Source: Nomia melanderi (Eukaryota; Arthropoda; Insecta; Hymenoptera; Halictidae). Taken from it: DNA of 64,000 bases. The notes below the pieces were generated by a model that did not search any database, was not told where the DNA came from, and saw only the letters and a list, made by a program, of their open reading frames with translations. This document shows, in pieces, positions 38,901 through 48,094 of this stretch (its first letter is position 1; every line of letters begins with the position of its first letter). The stretch is taken from positions 23,156,784 to 23,220,783 of the forward strand of contig NC_135000.1 of assembly GCF_051020985.1 (NCBI RefSeq), read 5' to 3'. The position numbers and the translations under genes are program-made.

Positions 38901-41711
38901 CGGCCGCGTAATTGTTTCCAGAATGGAGAAGGATCCGAGCTCCGGCATGCCCGGCTATTTAGCCTGACCCAAAAACACCTTATCCGATGATGCCCACGTC
39001 AAATGCATATTGACACGTTTAAACTGATTAATCCGGCCGGATATATCCCACGCCGTCGTTTGCCGAGGTCAACAACTCCTAAGATCGGCATTCTTCATTT
39101 ACGCTTTCCGAATTTTAGTCGTTTCGATAGACTCACCGAGCGTTTATTTCTAATGGAATTTTTCGAGCGTTTGACCGATAATCGAAAAGCAATATTTGGG
39201 GAAAAAAGAAATGCAGTATAAATAGAGGTTGAAGTGTCGATGGGGAAAACGGCGGAATACGATTTGCTGCGATTTTCTTTCGAAAAAAATGAGATTAAGT
39301 TACAGTTTTAGAAGGTTGAAATACCAGAATTCATTGGAATCTCTTGTTCTTTGTACGTCAAGTGATTCGGGCTGGATTTATGTACGAATGACGTGGCTAT
39401 GAGTTAATTATTTGAATATGTTTCTGTATAATTTCTGTATGCCAAAAATTGATATCGTGAAATGAGGTTCTTATGAAACATTAATCTCTCTTTAACCGAA
39501 TCGAACATTTGGTTTAAATGAAGTCTCGATGGTGCTCGCGAGAAGAGCTAGGAGTTTGGCGATATGGCGAAACCGCCTTCGGGTGTAGCACAGTTTCACA
39601 ATGCGCGCGCGGACGCGGACGCGCCTGAAACGCGAACACTTACATGTTTACACACGTAACATGTACAAGGTGTCAATTATCACGTATTATCGCCGCGGGG
39701 CAGGTAGCGTCAGCCGAAAAGAAAAAAATCCGTCGTTCCGCAGCCGCGATTTACCGTCAGCCACGGTTCGTGTGGACTCGGTTTAAGGTGGACGCCAATA
39801 CCGGGACCGGCCTAGCCGTAGTCAGTCATCCCGCTTTTACTCGTCCGGTAATGCCTACGACAAACACCTTTTAGAGCATCGCCTTATTTTTCGGTTTTCG
39901 ATGATGATTAGCATCGAACAGTAGCGCGACCATGGCTCGCCGGTCTTCAAGTCGATTACGGAATTCTATTTTGTTTATTCTCGTTCACCAGCGTCGGCAA
40001 ACGGACGTCTATGAGGTGTGAATTAACCGGGCCCGAAAAATGCCCGATTTTCGAGTCGCGCGACCCCGTGAACGCTCTCGGAACAGCCACGGACGCAACG
40101 AACTGGTTTCACGAATTAGGTTTATCCTCCGGATTGTCCTCCGGTTCGCGGGACATTGGAAAGCGACGATCAACGTGGAACTTGTAAGGGAGAGTCGTGA
40201 ACGTTCCAGTTTTTATCAGAACGTTGAAGTCGCGGAACAGCCAACAGTAACGGAAGTTTTAGGAGTGCAATCACCCTTCCATATTTTTTTATCTATAATT
40301 CAAGTTTCCATATTGGAGATTAAATTTTAAAAGATGCTAAAGTTTTATTTAAATTTCTCCTTTGAGATTTAATTTCTTGTTTGAAGGATCGTTCGAGACT
40401 CTTGTTAGTCTCTTAGTTAGTTCCTCTCTGTTAGCCAGACATTTTCTTTGAGAACCATGCAGAGATATTTTACCGGTCGGACGTTCAGTAGAATAGAAAC
40501 AGTAAAGAAAATCGCAGATAGTTTCAGATGAAGTTGACAGTCATGAATCGTCGAAGAAAACGCCGTAAAATCACGCCCGCCGATGCCATTAGCTATTCCA
40601 TTCTTTCATGGAGCCCGCTAAAAGGGGCAGCTCCGTAGTCCTCCGCAAACTTGTGCTTTCGCCGCAATACCGCCATAAAAAGATCCCTTTTCCCCGTTGT
40701 CTCTCGCCGGGGCCACCAACGTGGCGCAGGAAGAGGCGGAAACGACTTTACGACACCCGGTAGCGCGCACCCCACGCACTTTGTGAGCCTACCGTATTAA
40801 TATCTCCTGCGAAGAAAGGAAACGTTCCCCGGCGCACCTGCGGTATCGTGCCTGTAAATTGCCCTTTCGCTACCTGTCCCGGCTGAAGGATTCGTGCCTG
40901 ACTATTCGACGCGCAGCTAAGAACAATGTTGAATCAACGATAACGCGCAATGTCTTCAGCATCCGACGGCAGAGCATGAACCGATGCAACCGGTGTTTGC
41001 ACACTAAACCGTTCACAAATAATCCACTCTTTCATCGTCTATTGTTGGTGTTCATCCCGGGTTCAACCGTTGTTCTTCTTTCTGAACGATTTCTGCAAGT
41101 TTTTAACGACTTCCGAACAGCCTACGTTTAGCAAACTTTGTTGCCTAGGATTATTTGTACACCGCTGAATTGATACTTTCAGACTATAGACATTAAATAC
41201 AGCATAACATCGATATTCTCAAAGATGTAAAGTCATTCTAGAAATAACACTCGGTTTAATGTTTGCTGAGTAAATTTGCTATAAACTTCAAGTTTCCTAT
41301 ACCGGATGTAACGCTTAAATACGTAATATAGAAGATTTATAGTTAACCGTAAGCGTGGTACTATGTATTTTTTCCTGGGTTACAGGGGGTGTTCACATGT
41401 CAGCGTCTCGAGGCTCCCCTCCGGAAGGATCGAGCGTGGGCGGCGGTCAGGGTGGCGGACTAGGCTCGTCCTTGAACTGCGGCCAGGGTTCACCGGGGAC
41501 AACTTCCGGCAGCGGAGGCGGCGGTGGCGGTGTGTCCTGCGTGGCCGCCGATGTGAACGCGACGGAGGCGTCGGATTGGAGAGGCGCCCATAGCATCGCG
41601 GCGCTTAGGCGTCGCGCATCGGATGCGTCGCAACAATACAGTCCGCAGCCGCCGCCGCCCGGCGGGCCGCCACAGTATGCCCACGACATAGAGTACAATT
41701 CCGTTTACTGA
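14949..41711 (+). CDS. otp: orthopedia (Otp) homeobox transcription factor, complete six-exon gene
   Basis: Paired-like (Q50) homeodomain transcription factor acting in the nucleus; Otp orthologues specify neurosecretory and other neurons. Six coding exons (14949-14994, 21052-21189, 21882-22063, 36678-36855, 37412-37591, 41386-41711) have GT-AG borders and matching phases, giving 1050 nt, 349 residues plus stop. The homeodomain is residues 77-136, containing the Otp signature QKRHRTRFTPGQLNELE, then THYPDIF, IGLTESRVQ and WFQNRRAKWKKRKK; Gln50 is residue 126 and Asn51 is residue 127. Residues 183-300 are Gly/Ser-rich. A C-terminal OAR motif (SIAALRRRA, residues 311-319) follows a DWRG resembling the WRG before the vertebrate OTP OAR. 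The N-terminal KDLHAHDLKRHEKLE resembles the GMKDAAELLGHREAVK region of vertebrate OTP. Length is close to vertebrate OTP (about 325). Introns are about 6.1, 0.7, 14.6, 0.6 and 3.8 kb. Family assignment is secure; the exact first exon is slightly less so. Confidence 0.95.
14995..21051 (+). other. otp: otp intron 1 (6.1 kb)
   Basis: Intron between coding exons 1 and 2, bounded by GTAAGT and TTCGCAG. The first half (15000-17500) is AT-rich; the second half contains CpG-rich patches, including a CG-alternating run near 19601-19636. ORFs of 60-110 codons inside (such as 16791-17117 and 20490-20838) lack recognisable domains and are treated as chance. An ATTTGCATAA octamer-like POU site occurs near 19817. 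Confidence 0.8.
21052..21189 (+). CDS. otp: otp coding exon 2 (N-terminal conserved region)
   Basis: Acceptor TTCGTGTTCGCAG before 21052; donor GCGCGG|GTAAGCG after 21189. The exon encodes residues 16-61 and the first base of codon 62, starting GVKDLHAHDLKRHEKLE and ending IIMAGA. The KDL..HDL..HEKLE stretch corresponds to the short N-terminal block shared by Otp proteins. Phases match exons 1 and 3. Confidence 0.88.
21882..22063 (+). CDS. otp: otp coding exon 3 (homeodomain helices 1-2 and start of helix 3)
   Basis: Acceptor TGGTTTAG before 21882; donor GTTCAA|GTAAGTG after 22063. It encodes residues 62-122, from GNSTRIGQGDDKPVK into the homeodomain up to LTESRVQ. The break after homeodomain residue 46 is the classic paired-class intron position and leaves phase 0 for the WFQNRR exon. 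The open frame runs upstream past the acceptor into the intron, but that part is unlike Otp. Confidence 0.96.
31688..31775. repeat. imperfect tandem duplication of about 45 bp in otp intron 3
   Basis: Two adjacent units (31688-31732, 45 bp; 31733-31775, 43 bp) share ATTAATTACGGCGCC, TTTAAAA and GGGTCGATTGTTT, with a few substitutions and a 2-bp length difference. Each unit has a homeodomain-type TAATTA core next to a GGCGCC palindrome. Confidence 0.85.
34937..35455 (-). pseudogene. 172-codon open frame in otp intron 3, possibly a decayed element
   Basis: The longest minus-strand open frame in the intron; it lies antisense to otp. It encodes 172 residues from an ATG at 35455. The sequence is Cys- and Arg-containing, with no domain I can name. 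An adjacent frame has a Cys-x-x-Cys-like spacing loosely reminiscent of retroelement zinc knuckles, but the match is weak. Base composition is more balanced than the AT-rich flanks, which could mean an inserted element remnant. Chance ORF is a serious alternative. Confidence 0.18.
36678..36855 (+). CDS. otp: otp coding exon 4 (recognition helix)
   Basis: Acceptor ATCGTTCCAG before 36678; donor ACAG|GTCAGG after 36855. It encodes residues 123-181, starting VWFQNRRAKWKKRKK, then a Pro/Met-rich linker with LPSHGLPPFGPMSSDLCG and PAERWGMGTG. It supplies homeodomain residues 47-60, including Gln50 and Asn51. It follows the 14.6-kb intron 3. Confidence 0.95.
37412..37591 (+). CDS. otp: otp coding exon 5 (Gly/Ser/Leu-rich linker)
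   Basis: Acceptor CTTGTTTTACAG before 37412; donor CCTTG|GTAAGTC after 37591. It encodes residues 182-241, low-complexity GLGQ/GMGGFG/LGSSLGLG repeats ending YQASYGLSSL. Phase 1 on both sides joins exons 4 and 6 without a frame change. Low sequence conservation is expected for this linker. Confidence 0.9.
37592..41385 (+). other. otp: otp intron 5 (3.8 kb)
   Basis: Intron between the linker exon and the OAR exon, GTAAGT to TTACAG. Contained ORFs (37853-38122, 38470-38736, 40040-40330) are short, mutually unrelated and lack domains. I see no RNA gene or mobile element here. Confidence 0.75.
41386..41711 (+). CDS. otp: otp coding exon 6 (OAR domain and stop)
   Basis: Acceptor TGGGTTACAG before 41386; TGA stop at 41709-41711. 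It encodes residues 242-349: a Gly/Ser-rich stretch with a six-Gly run, CVAADVNATEASDWRG, the OAR core SIAALRRRA at residues 311-319, a Pro-rich PQPPPPGGPP tract and the terminal YNSVY. OAR motifs in this family modulate transactivation. The vertebrate KALEHTVSM following the core is replaced here by SDASQQYSP. Confidence 0.95.
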
Positions 41712-42817
41712 GGTGCTTCGATCAACACTGGTACTAACTCTACGATCAGTTCTGTCGTGACGCACGAGGAGAAGGGTCTTCTCATGGACACTGGTTCTGA
41801 ATGGTCGATGTGCAGGGTAGCGGACAGAAGCGACGGAAGGGACGACGCTGTTGCTTGTTGGTAGTCAACGACGATCGGGATCGTTCGACGGTGATCCCGA
41901 ACGACGAAAAGCGTGCATTCGCGTTTTCAAACGTCGAACGAACGATACCAACTACCAGCAACTTCAATCGTGAAGCATCGTGACACAGAATTCTGTCTCC
42001 GCGTCGGAGAGTACCAGGTCGGAATTTCGAGGAAGCGAATGAAAGAGGAGCGACTAAGGATTTTACCGTTATACCAGCCAACTGTGCACACGAAGATAGT
42101 CTGGTTTCTATTTAGGTGGTAACTAGTTCTGGCAGCTGCGAGGTGAGATCGGAGAAACTGCAACACAGGGAATAACGCGTCGTTAGTACCTCACGGCTAA
42201 GTTGGAGGCAACTAAGGCAACAACGAACATGTTTTTTATGATCGTAACGAGAGATGGGTACTCCTTCGAGTTTAATAGCAATGAATCTGCACGTGTACTT
42301 AACTATGTTGAAACACTGTGTTCCGATAATCATGCACACGATTGCGGAGATCGATTGACCCGGAAGCTAGGAAGACGGTTTAGATTAACGTGGCGAATCG
42401 TTTGAATCCGTGGAGGGATAAATCTGTGGAGGAAGAAGGAAGAAATGCTCCGTCAAGTGGAAGAACGAAGAGTTCGTGTCACAATGAAGCTGTGCAACGT
42501 CGGAAAGTGTGTGTTGATTGCTTCATAAGCTCATGTATTACCGCAACACCGATGCTGATCAGACAGTTTCCTACCATTCGCGTGTCCGTGATGTTTTAGT
42601 TGAAGGATTATTGTTTATAGGAGTAACGTTGTTTTTACCCACGTACTAGAAAGGTTACGGAAATTCGGAAAATGATTTGTGACTGCATTTTGCGATTGAT
42701 TCGTTGATTTTTTACGAGCAAAGCAAACAATGGTCGTTACGTAAAGTAAGACTCACGCATCGCGGTACGGTGTAACGAAAAGTATACGACAAGTTATTAT
42801 AGTATTACGTATGGCAT

Positions 42818-42825
42818 TGTAAATA
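42818..42825 (+). promoter_or_regulatory. Pumilio-type element TGTAAATA (first)
   Basis: An exact match to the Pumilio/PUF recognition core TGTANATA, on the sense strand of the probable otp 3' UTR. Function as a translational control element is inference. Confidence 0.3.
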
Positions 42826-43478
42826 TAGTGAAAGAATTGGCGTATACACAGATATATTATAGATTACGATTAATATTATTAAGTTTTGCATACGACGAGA
42901 TGACCGATCGCTCTAGCTCGGCTATTCAATAATGTGTACGTACACGACTCGTAACCGCCCGCTTTCGGAGAACCCCGATTCAGTTCCGTTCCTCCTGCGT
43001 CCCCTATTTATACGAGAGCCGAAAGAAACCGCGTCCCCCCGTCCCTCCGTCCCCCACGATTTTTTCCTGCGTACCGATTTTGACTGTACTTAATCCACGT
43101 TCAGGCGGACAAATCACTGTTCAACGATCGCATTAAGCTTTAATAACTATAAACGACAAGTCGTATAAGTTAAATTACTAAGGCAAAAGAAGCTAGTCTT
43201 TCTTTGTTCGGCTTTGTACTTCGAGCGCGGACTGGCTCGATTCTCGTCACGGCGAAACGAAGCGGACACCGCCGCGTTCGAACGAGTTCCGCCCGCTTCG
43301 AGAAGAGCAGTGCGCGCGTACCGTCGAGTCTTGCATGAAAGAAACAGTACTTTGTGTAATTAAACGAAAAAAAAAATGATCGCAATTTAGCACCTCCGTA
43401 TATTGCATTCCTAAATAATCCCTTATAGGACGCTATAAATATAGATTGTTCCGTTGTTGTACACCGAAGCGTAAGTTT

Positions 43479-43486
43479 TGTAAATA
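43479..43486 (+). promoter_or_regulatory. Pumilio-type element TGTAAATA (second)
   Basis: A second exact TGTAAATA on the same strand, about 660 bases after the first. Two copies on the sense strand strengthen the 3' UTR interpretation only modestly, because the region is AT-rich. Confidence 0.3.
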
Positions 43487-44221
43487 GAAGGTATACGTCT
43501 AACATTGATAATGAAATTGAATATCGTAAGTAAAAGATATCCTCCCCAATTACCGACGGACGAACACGAGTATACTTGGACATTGTGATATATTGGGCCC
43601 CGCGCTGTTCGAACAATATTTTCTTCTTTTTTTATTGTTTCTTGTGCCCACGACAGCGACGAGTCCCGCGCACGATATCGCAACGGAACCACAAGCGGTA
43701 CCAGTAGTAGTGATCCGCGACAGACACGACACGACGATCGATTATTCTAGTTACGAATTTACGGTAGTTTTAGGTAAAATTTAGTGGTAAAACTATGGAA
43801 TTAACGATATGCAGTTGTCAGTGTATTACTACGAAACGTATACGATTTTTAATGTACAAACAAGACAAAGGGAAAAGTAGAAACGAAAGAAATGGTGTAG
43901 ACGCCGCGAGGGGAGGATGTGTTTCACAGTATTTCATCCTGCTGGTGCGACTTGTGTTCGGGATGAAACGGTTTGTACTTGAACTGACTTTAATTCTATT
44001 CTCCTTGTTTAACGTTCGTCCTTTTTTTCCCTCGCTTTATGTCTGTTCTCACGATATATATTTTCTGCGCTATGGACTCGCACGTTTTTATATTGCAACG
44101 GTGGTTGGCTGCATCACGAGTATGCGAGTGGTAATGCCGAGGACCGTCAGAGTGTCTACGTCACGTACGAGGAGGTACGCGAAGAGGAGCTTCGCGTTTT
44201 TTGGATACGGAAAGTGAATGA

Positions 44222-44227
44222 AATAAA
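44222..44227 (+). terminator. otp: candidate otp polyadenylation signal AATAAA
   Basis: AATAAA is followed within about 20 bases by a GT/T-rich stretch (TTGTACCTTGATGTAG), the usual arrangement of a cleavage site. It is the first clear canonical hexamer I find after the otp stop. A possible weaker ATTAAA lies near 43359, before an A-run. Confidence 0.4.
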
Positions 44228-44248
44228 ATCTTGTACCTTGATGTAGAA

Positions 44249-44262
44249 TTTATTATTTATTA
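44249..44262 (-). terminator. candidate minus-strand polyadenylation signals
   Basis: TTTATTATTTATTA on the plus strand reads as overlapping AATAAA on the minus strand. It lies about 25 bases beyond the plus-strand AATAAA, so the site could serve convergent transcripts. No minus-strand gene ending here is proven. Confidence 0.2.
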
Positions 44263-46535
44263 ACACAGTAAATGTAGTCTCTTCTGTAGTAGAGCCTCCA
44301 GAAGATCTAAAAAATATTAGAAATATTAATTCACATGAATACGAGTTGAAGACCTTAAAGATAAAAAGTGTGTGATAAATCTGCAGAACCAAGTTATAGT
44401 TACTAAAAACAGCTCGTTTTATAGGATTGGCAGAAATAACGTGTCCAGCCTGACGATGCTCCTCTGTGCGTACTCCTGCGCATCCGGTTTACTTTCATCT
44501 AAATATTTACAATATTTAAAATATTTATAATACATATTTAATATAAGATCAGAAACTGCCGGCGACGATGACTCAAGCGTATCACAGGAAATTGTTGGAA
44601 ACATATTTCTGATTGAATGCGCGGAAGATAATAATATTTATTTACCATCTGCATGCGTGGATAGGCATCTTTCTCAAGATCGGATCACTCTCTCTCGAAG
44701 TGTCGCGCTTGCTGGCGAACGAATTAAATTGCGATCTACGCGTTTCTGAGCGGACGTTCTGTTTGGTCCCGTACGTTTGCGATAATCGATGAATATACTT
44801 GGATAGAATGTGTCGCGAAAGAATGGACTGACTTTTATCGCATCTCTAACACGGATCATTATCGTCGATGACCTTAATTAGTGATAAATAGAAGAATTTT
44901 AATTTTTATCGTTGTATAGTTGTGTATAGAGGACAACTAAGTGTGTAAAATAAATCATTATCAAAAAGTCAAACGTCTCGTAACCTGTTGCATACTCGGC
45001 CCGATTGAATACTTACGGTGGTACAAACACACATTTTTTTTTTATTTGAATATATACATTTCCATGTTCACGAGTACATGTATCATATTACGACAACGTA
45101 CAGAATGGTATTCGCAAAGTATTCGATCTAATAACTTAAGTACTTCCACTTATATACTAGAGTACATTGTCGAAATGTTAAATTAAGACTTAACAACTAA
45201 TTAAGGAACGAAAATAAGCTTCGAAGATGTAGTGTACAAAATTAAATGCATTCCGAGATTATAATATAGTCTTCAGGTACTATTTAAAATACTGTCTTCA
45301 TTGAACACGCTTGTAAGTAGTACAGTTAAAGCTTAGAACAGAAAGTAACCAGTACATATCGACAGCGACACAGTTGTGTTTCAGATGAAATATAGATTTA
45401 ATAGGTTCTTTCCTTATATTTTTAAGGAGATATGTCATGGTTTCACAATATATATATATATAATTATGCAATATAATTTTTAGACAGATATTGACAGATA
45501 ATATGTATAGCACAAGTTTGGTCACTTTCCAAGTATCATTTGCAAGGCCATTATTATCAGGTAAGTTATAGTATTTCGAGAGAAATATCCTTAGAATTAA
45601 CTCCCGCAAGTTTCAAACACACAATCGATATATTGATCATAAAATCTTACTTGATGTATTCAACAAATAGGATAATCTGCCTCATGTTCCATAAGTCGCC
45701 TATCGATCTACATTGATAGTATGTCAATGAAAAGTAGATCATTTCTCGTAATTCCAAAATATTTAAATACATTCATTTTGCCTTAACGAACTTGTCAAAC
45801 CTTAGAAACTTTTCTTGCCTGACTTTTAGCATCGATTAGCGTCGCATGTAATTTGAAGCACTTTAGGAATAGAATATTCTTTTTTGCCAAGAATGTAGCA
45901 CAGTCGATGAAAAACTAACACGAAAATACCGGCAGTTTCTCAAAAATACTATTCGATTGGTAGGACATCCGCAAGTGCGCATCGATTTCAAATATTATTT
46001 TAAAATACACACAAACATCTTAGTCCATATATCTCATCTCTCAACAGCGAGGAAAACGTGTTTTAATACTTCGTCAGATTCAGATATCGTTCAAAATGTA
46101 CAATAGGAAATGTATTTCATGTAAACTCGAAGTGATTATACTTTAATCGCGCGAGCGTTTACAGCAGCAGATTCAAATAGCGCGCTCGTCCACGTTCGGC
46201 CATAGTCGGGTGAACTCGGCTAGCTGCCCATCGGCGCGAATTCGTGCCACTCAACGGCGAAATTGGAACCGGTAACATCAGTGCTTTTTCGTTCGGTTGT
46301 TACAAAGTTTTCCGAACAGTATAAATATATTGATTCGATTTAATTGAAGTAGTCGTGTATACTTAACTGAACGAGTGATGCTCGAGTGTTCTCGCGTCGG
46401 AAGGCAACAAGTTGTGAGGTGTTTATCGGCGAATCCCGTAATCAGAGTACGATGTAACATCCCAGGTTTGAATCTGCATGCAACAGGGAGCATCAAGTCA
46501 AACGGTAAATAAACTTAACATGTAACGCTTTCGAA
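44263..46535. other. AT-rich intergenic region between otp and the minus-strand candidates
   Basis: Contains short open frames (such as 45298-45609 minus, 103 codons) in very AT-rich DNA without domains. I see no tRNA, mobile element or conserved motif here. It lies downstream of both convergent genes. Confidence 0.5.
45446..45463. repeat. TA dinucleotide microsatellite
   Basis: A short uninterrupted (AT)n run in the AT-rich convergent intergenic region between otp and PAL. Confidence 0.7.
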
Positions 46536-46999
46536 TTAAATAACCCTCGCGAGGCTGTTTTCCGGGTGCTCGTCCTCCGAGGTTTCCGGTTCCGTGTTCA
46601 GTTTACTAAAGTCTCTCGGATTCGGTCGTTTCTCGAATATCTTGAAGCCTTTGCCCCTTCTGCCCTCCAGGAGACTCGACAGCTTAAAGTTTTCTCGTCT
46701 CTCTGCTTCCCAGCGCATTCTTTTTCGCATTAATAAACATCCTGTTTGTAAAAATAAACGGAATTAGAAAGCTCGTACAGTACAGGAACGTTGGAAATTC
46801 AAAATTTTCCGTTAACTCGCACGAAGCAGTAATAGCGTCAACTAGCTTCAACTGTCGCTGATTCTATGGCCTTGTATAATTTTAAGCGGCGTGCACTATT
46901 TCATACAATTAGATACTTACGTGACTGGTCGATAGCTAAATAGGATAATAAGCAGGGCAATAACCGTATACATCGTTGAAATGAGAACACGTATATTTG
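46536..46999 (-). CDS. candidate small spliced gene, function unknown
   Basis: On the minus strand, an exon-like segment 46999-46921 has an acceptor (CCTTGTAACAG) and a near-perfect donor (CAC|GTAAGTATCT). A second segment starts at 46741 after TTTTTACAAACAG, with a 179-base intron between. Joining them keeps one frame open for about 94 codons and reaches TAA at 46536. The second segment alone gives 64 residues from ATG 46730: basic MRKRMRWEAERRENFK, then KIFEKRPNPRDFSKL and an acidic end. In another frame the first segment encodes hydrophobic MYTVIALLIILFSYRPVT, resembling a signal peptide or membrane helix. With an alternative acceptor (GCGAAAAAG) this hydrophobic start would join the same C-terminal frame. 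I do not recognise the family. It could be a small secreted or membrane protein, or chance. Confidence 0.3.
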
Positions 47000-47828
47000 C
47001 TGTTACAAGGTATGCACATATAAAATAAATTAAATGGTCATATACAAGAGGTAGAACGGAAAAAATGGAACGTTCTGTAAAAATAAGTACGCGCGAAAGA
47101 TACTGCAAAAAATTTCGAGGAAGACTTCAATCTCGTTTCACGAAATATTTCAATTTAATGTATAATACAAAGTTCGGTAATAAAATTATAAATAAAGTAT
47201 ATGCCTACGCTTATGCGATCACAGGGTATTGTAAAGAATATTTACACAATAAGTACATGAATTATTAACTATTCTACCAGTCTGAATGGAAGTCACATGA
47301 AATAGATGGAATGCTGACTTAAAATTTTACATATCTCTATATAGAGTTCAAGAGAACACACAATAATATCATTATTGCAATCGTGAATGCAATTTTAATA
47401 AAAATAAGATTAGAATCCTCTTGTACTGGCACCGTTTTAAAAAATAGTCTTTGCATAAGCATTTTAAAAATTACTTCCTTTAAAAATAAATAATTATTTA
47501 CTAAAATGATAAAATAGCATTAGGGTGCATCAAACACGTGCAAAGCCAGTACAAAAGCTTGTCTATTATTTTACAGCGAGATCACCGGTTTCAAAAAAAA
47601 AAAAAACTTAAATAATAGCCAAATTTTAGACATGAATCTATACATATCACTCGCCCCTTTATCTTTTAGCAGCCACTGAGGAAATTATGCTTTGCTAAAT
47701 AGCATATGATAGATCAATGAAATTAACTACATCTGAGGTTACTACCGAAACGCTCGATTTCGACTAAACTAATCGACATGCGTGCACAACTATTAGTTAA
47801 CAACCCAAAATTAGTCAAATCTGTACTT
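46742..47828 (-). other. region between the small candidate and the PAL stop, likely including the PAL 3' UTR
   Basis: This AT-rich stretch follows the PAL stop on the minus strand, with a 13-base A-run near 47595. No perfect minus-strand AATAAA was found close to the PAL stop, so the 3' end is not fixed. The first exon-like part of the small candidate gene (46999-46921) lies inside it. Confidence 0.4.
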
Positions 47829-48094
47829 TCATTCGACTAGTTTTGAGAATTCAACAGCAGATTCATCATACTGAAACAATCTACCTCTTTTCTGACATCT
47901 TGCTACAACTGCAGCAATTGCTACACAGAGGGCAATAAAAATGACTGCTGCTGTAACAAGGGATAAGACTAATGTTGCTGTTGTAGTACCTCCACTGGTA
48001 GGATTGTTTGCGTTACTGTCCGTTAACGGTGCCGGTTCATGACGAGGTTTTGACTTTATCTCTGATTTTCCAGTTTGCACAGATGCATTTATAC
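47829..48094 (-). CDS. PAL: PAL coding exon 5 (stalk, transmembrane helix, tail)
   Basis: Acceptor TTTTTGTTTTCAG before 48094; stop at 47829-47831. It encodes residues 448-535: a polar Ser/Thr/Pro-rich stalk, the hydrophobic helix from LVLSLVTAAVIFIALCVAIA, then basic RCQKRGR and a tail with YDESAVEF. The order is typical of a type I membrane protein. Confidence 0.93.

Larger units (their letters stand above)
41712..44240 (+). other. otp: probable otp 3' UTR
   Basis: About 2.5 kb follow the otp stop before the first good AATAAA on the plus strand (44222-44227). Two Pumilio-type TGTAAATA elements lie at 42818-42825 and 43479-43486, which fits a transcribed 3' UTR. The open frames here (such as 43795-44217 plus and 43170-43616 minus) have no recognisable domain and overlap each other on opposite strands. 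The UTR extent is inferred. Confidence 0.45.

Noticed and set aside
41447..41698. Minus-strand Pro/Gly frame opposite the last otp exon
   Set aside because: It is the antisense shadow of the Gly/Pro-rich otp coding exon.
44570..44600. TATCACAG seed resembling the miR-2 family
   Set aside because: The following bases (GAAATTG) do not match miR-2/13, and no hairpin partner was seen.
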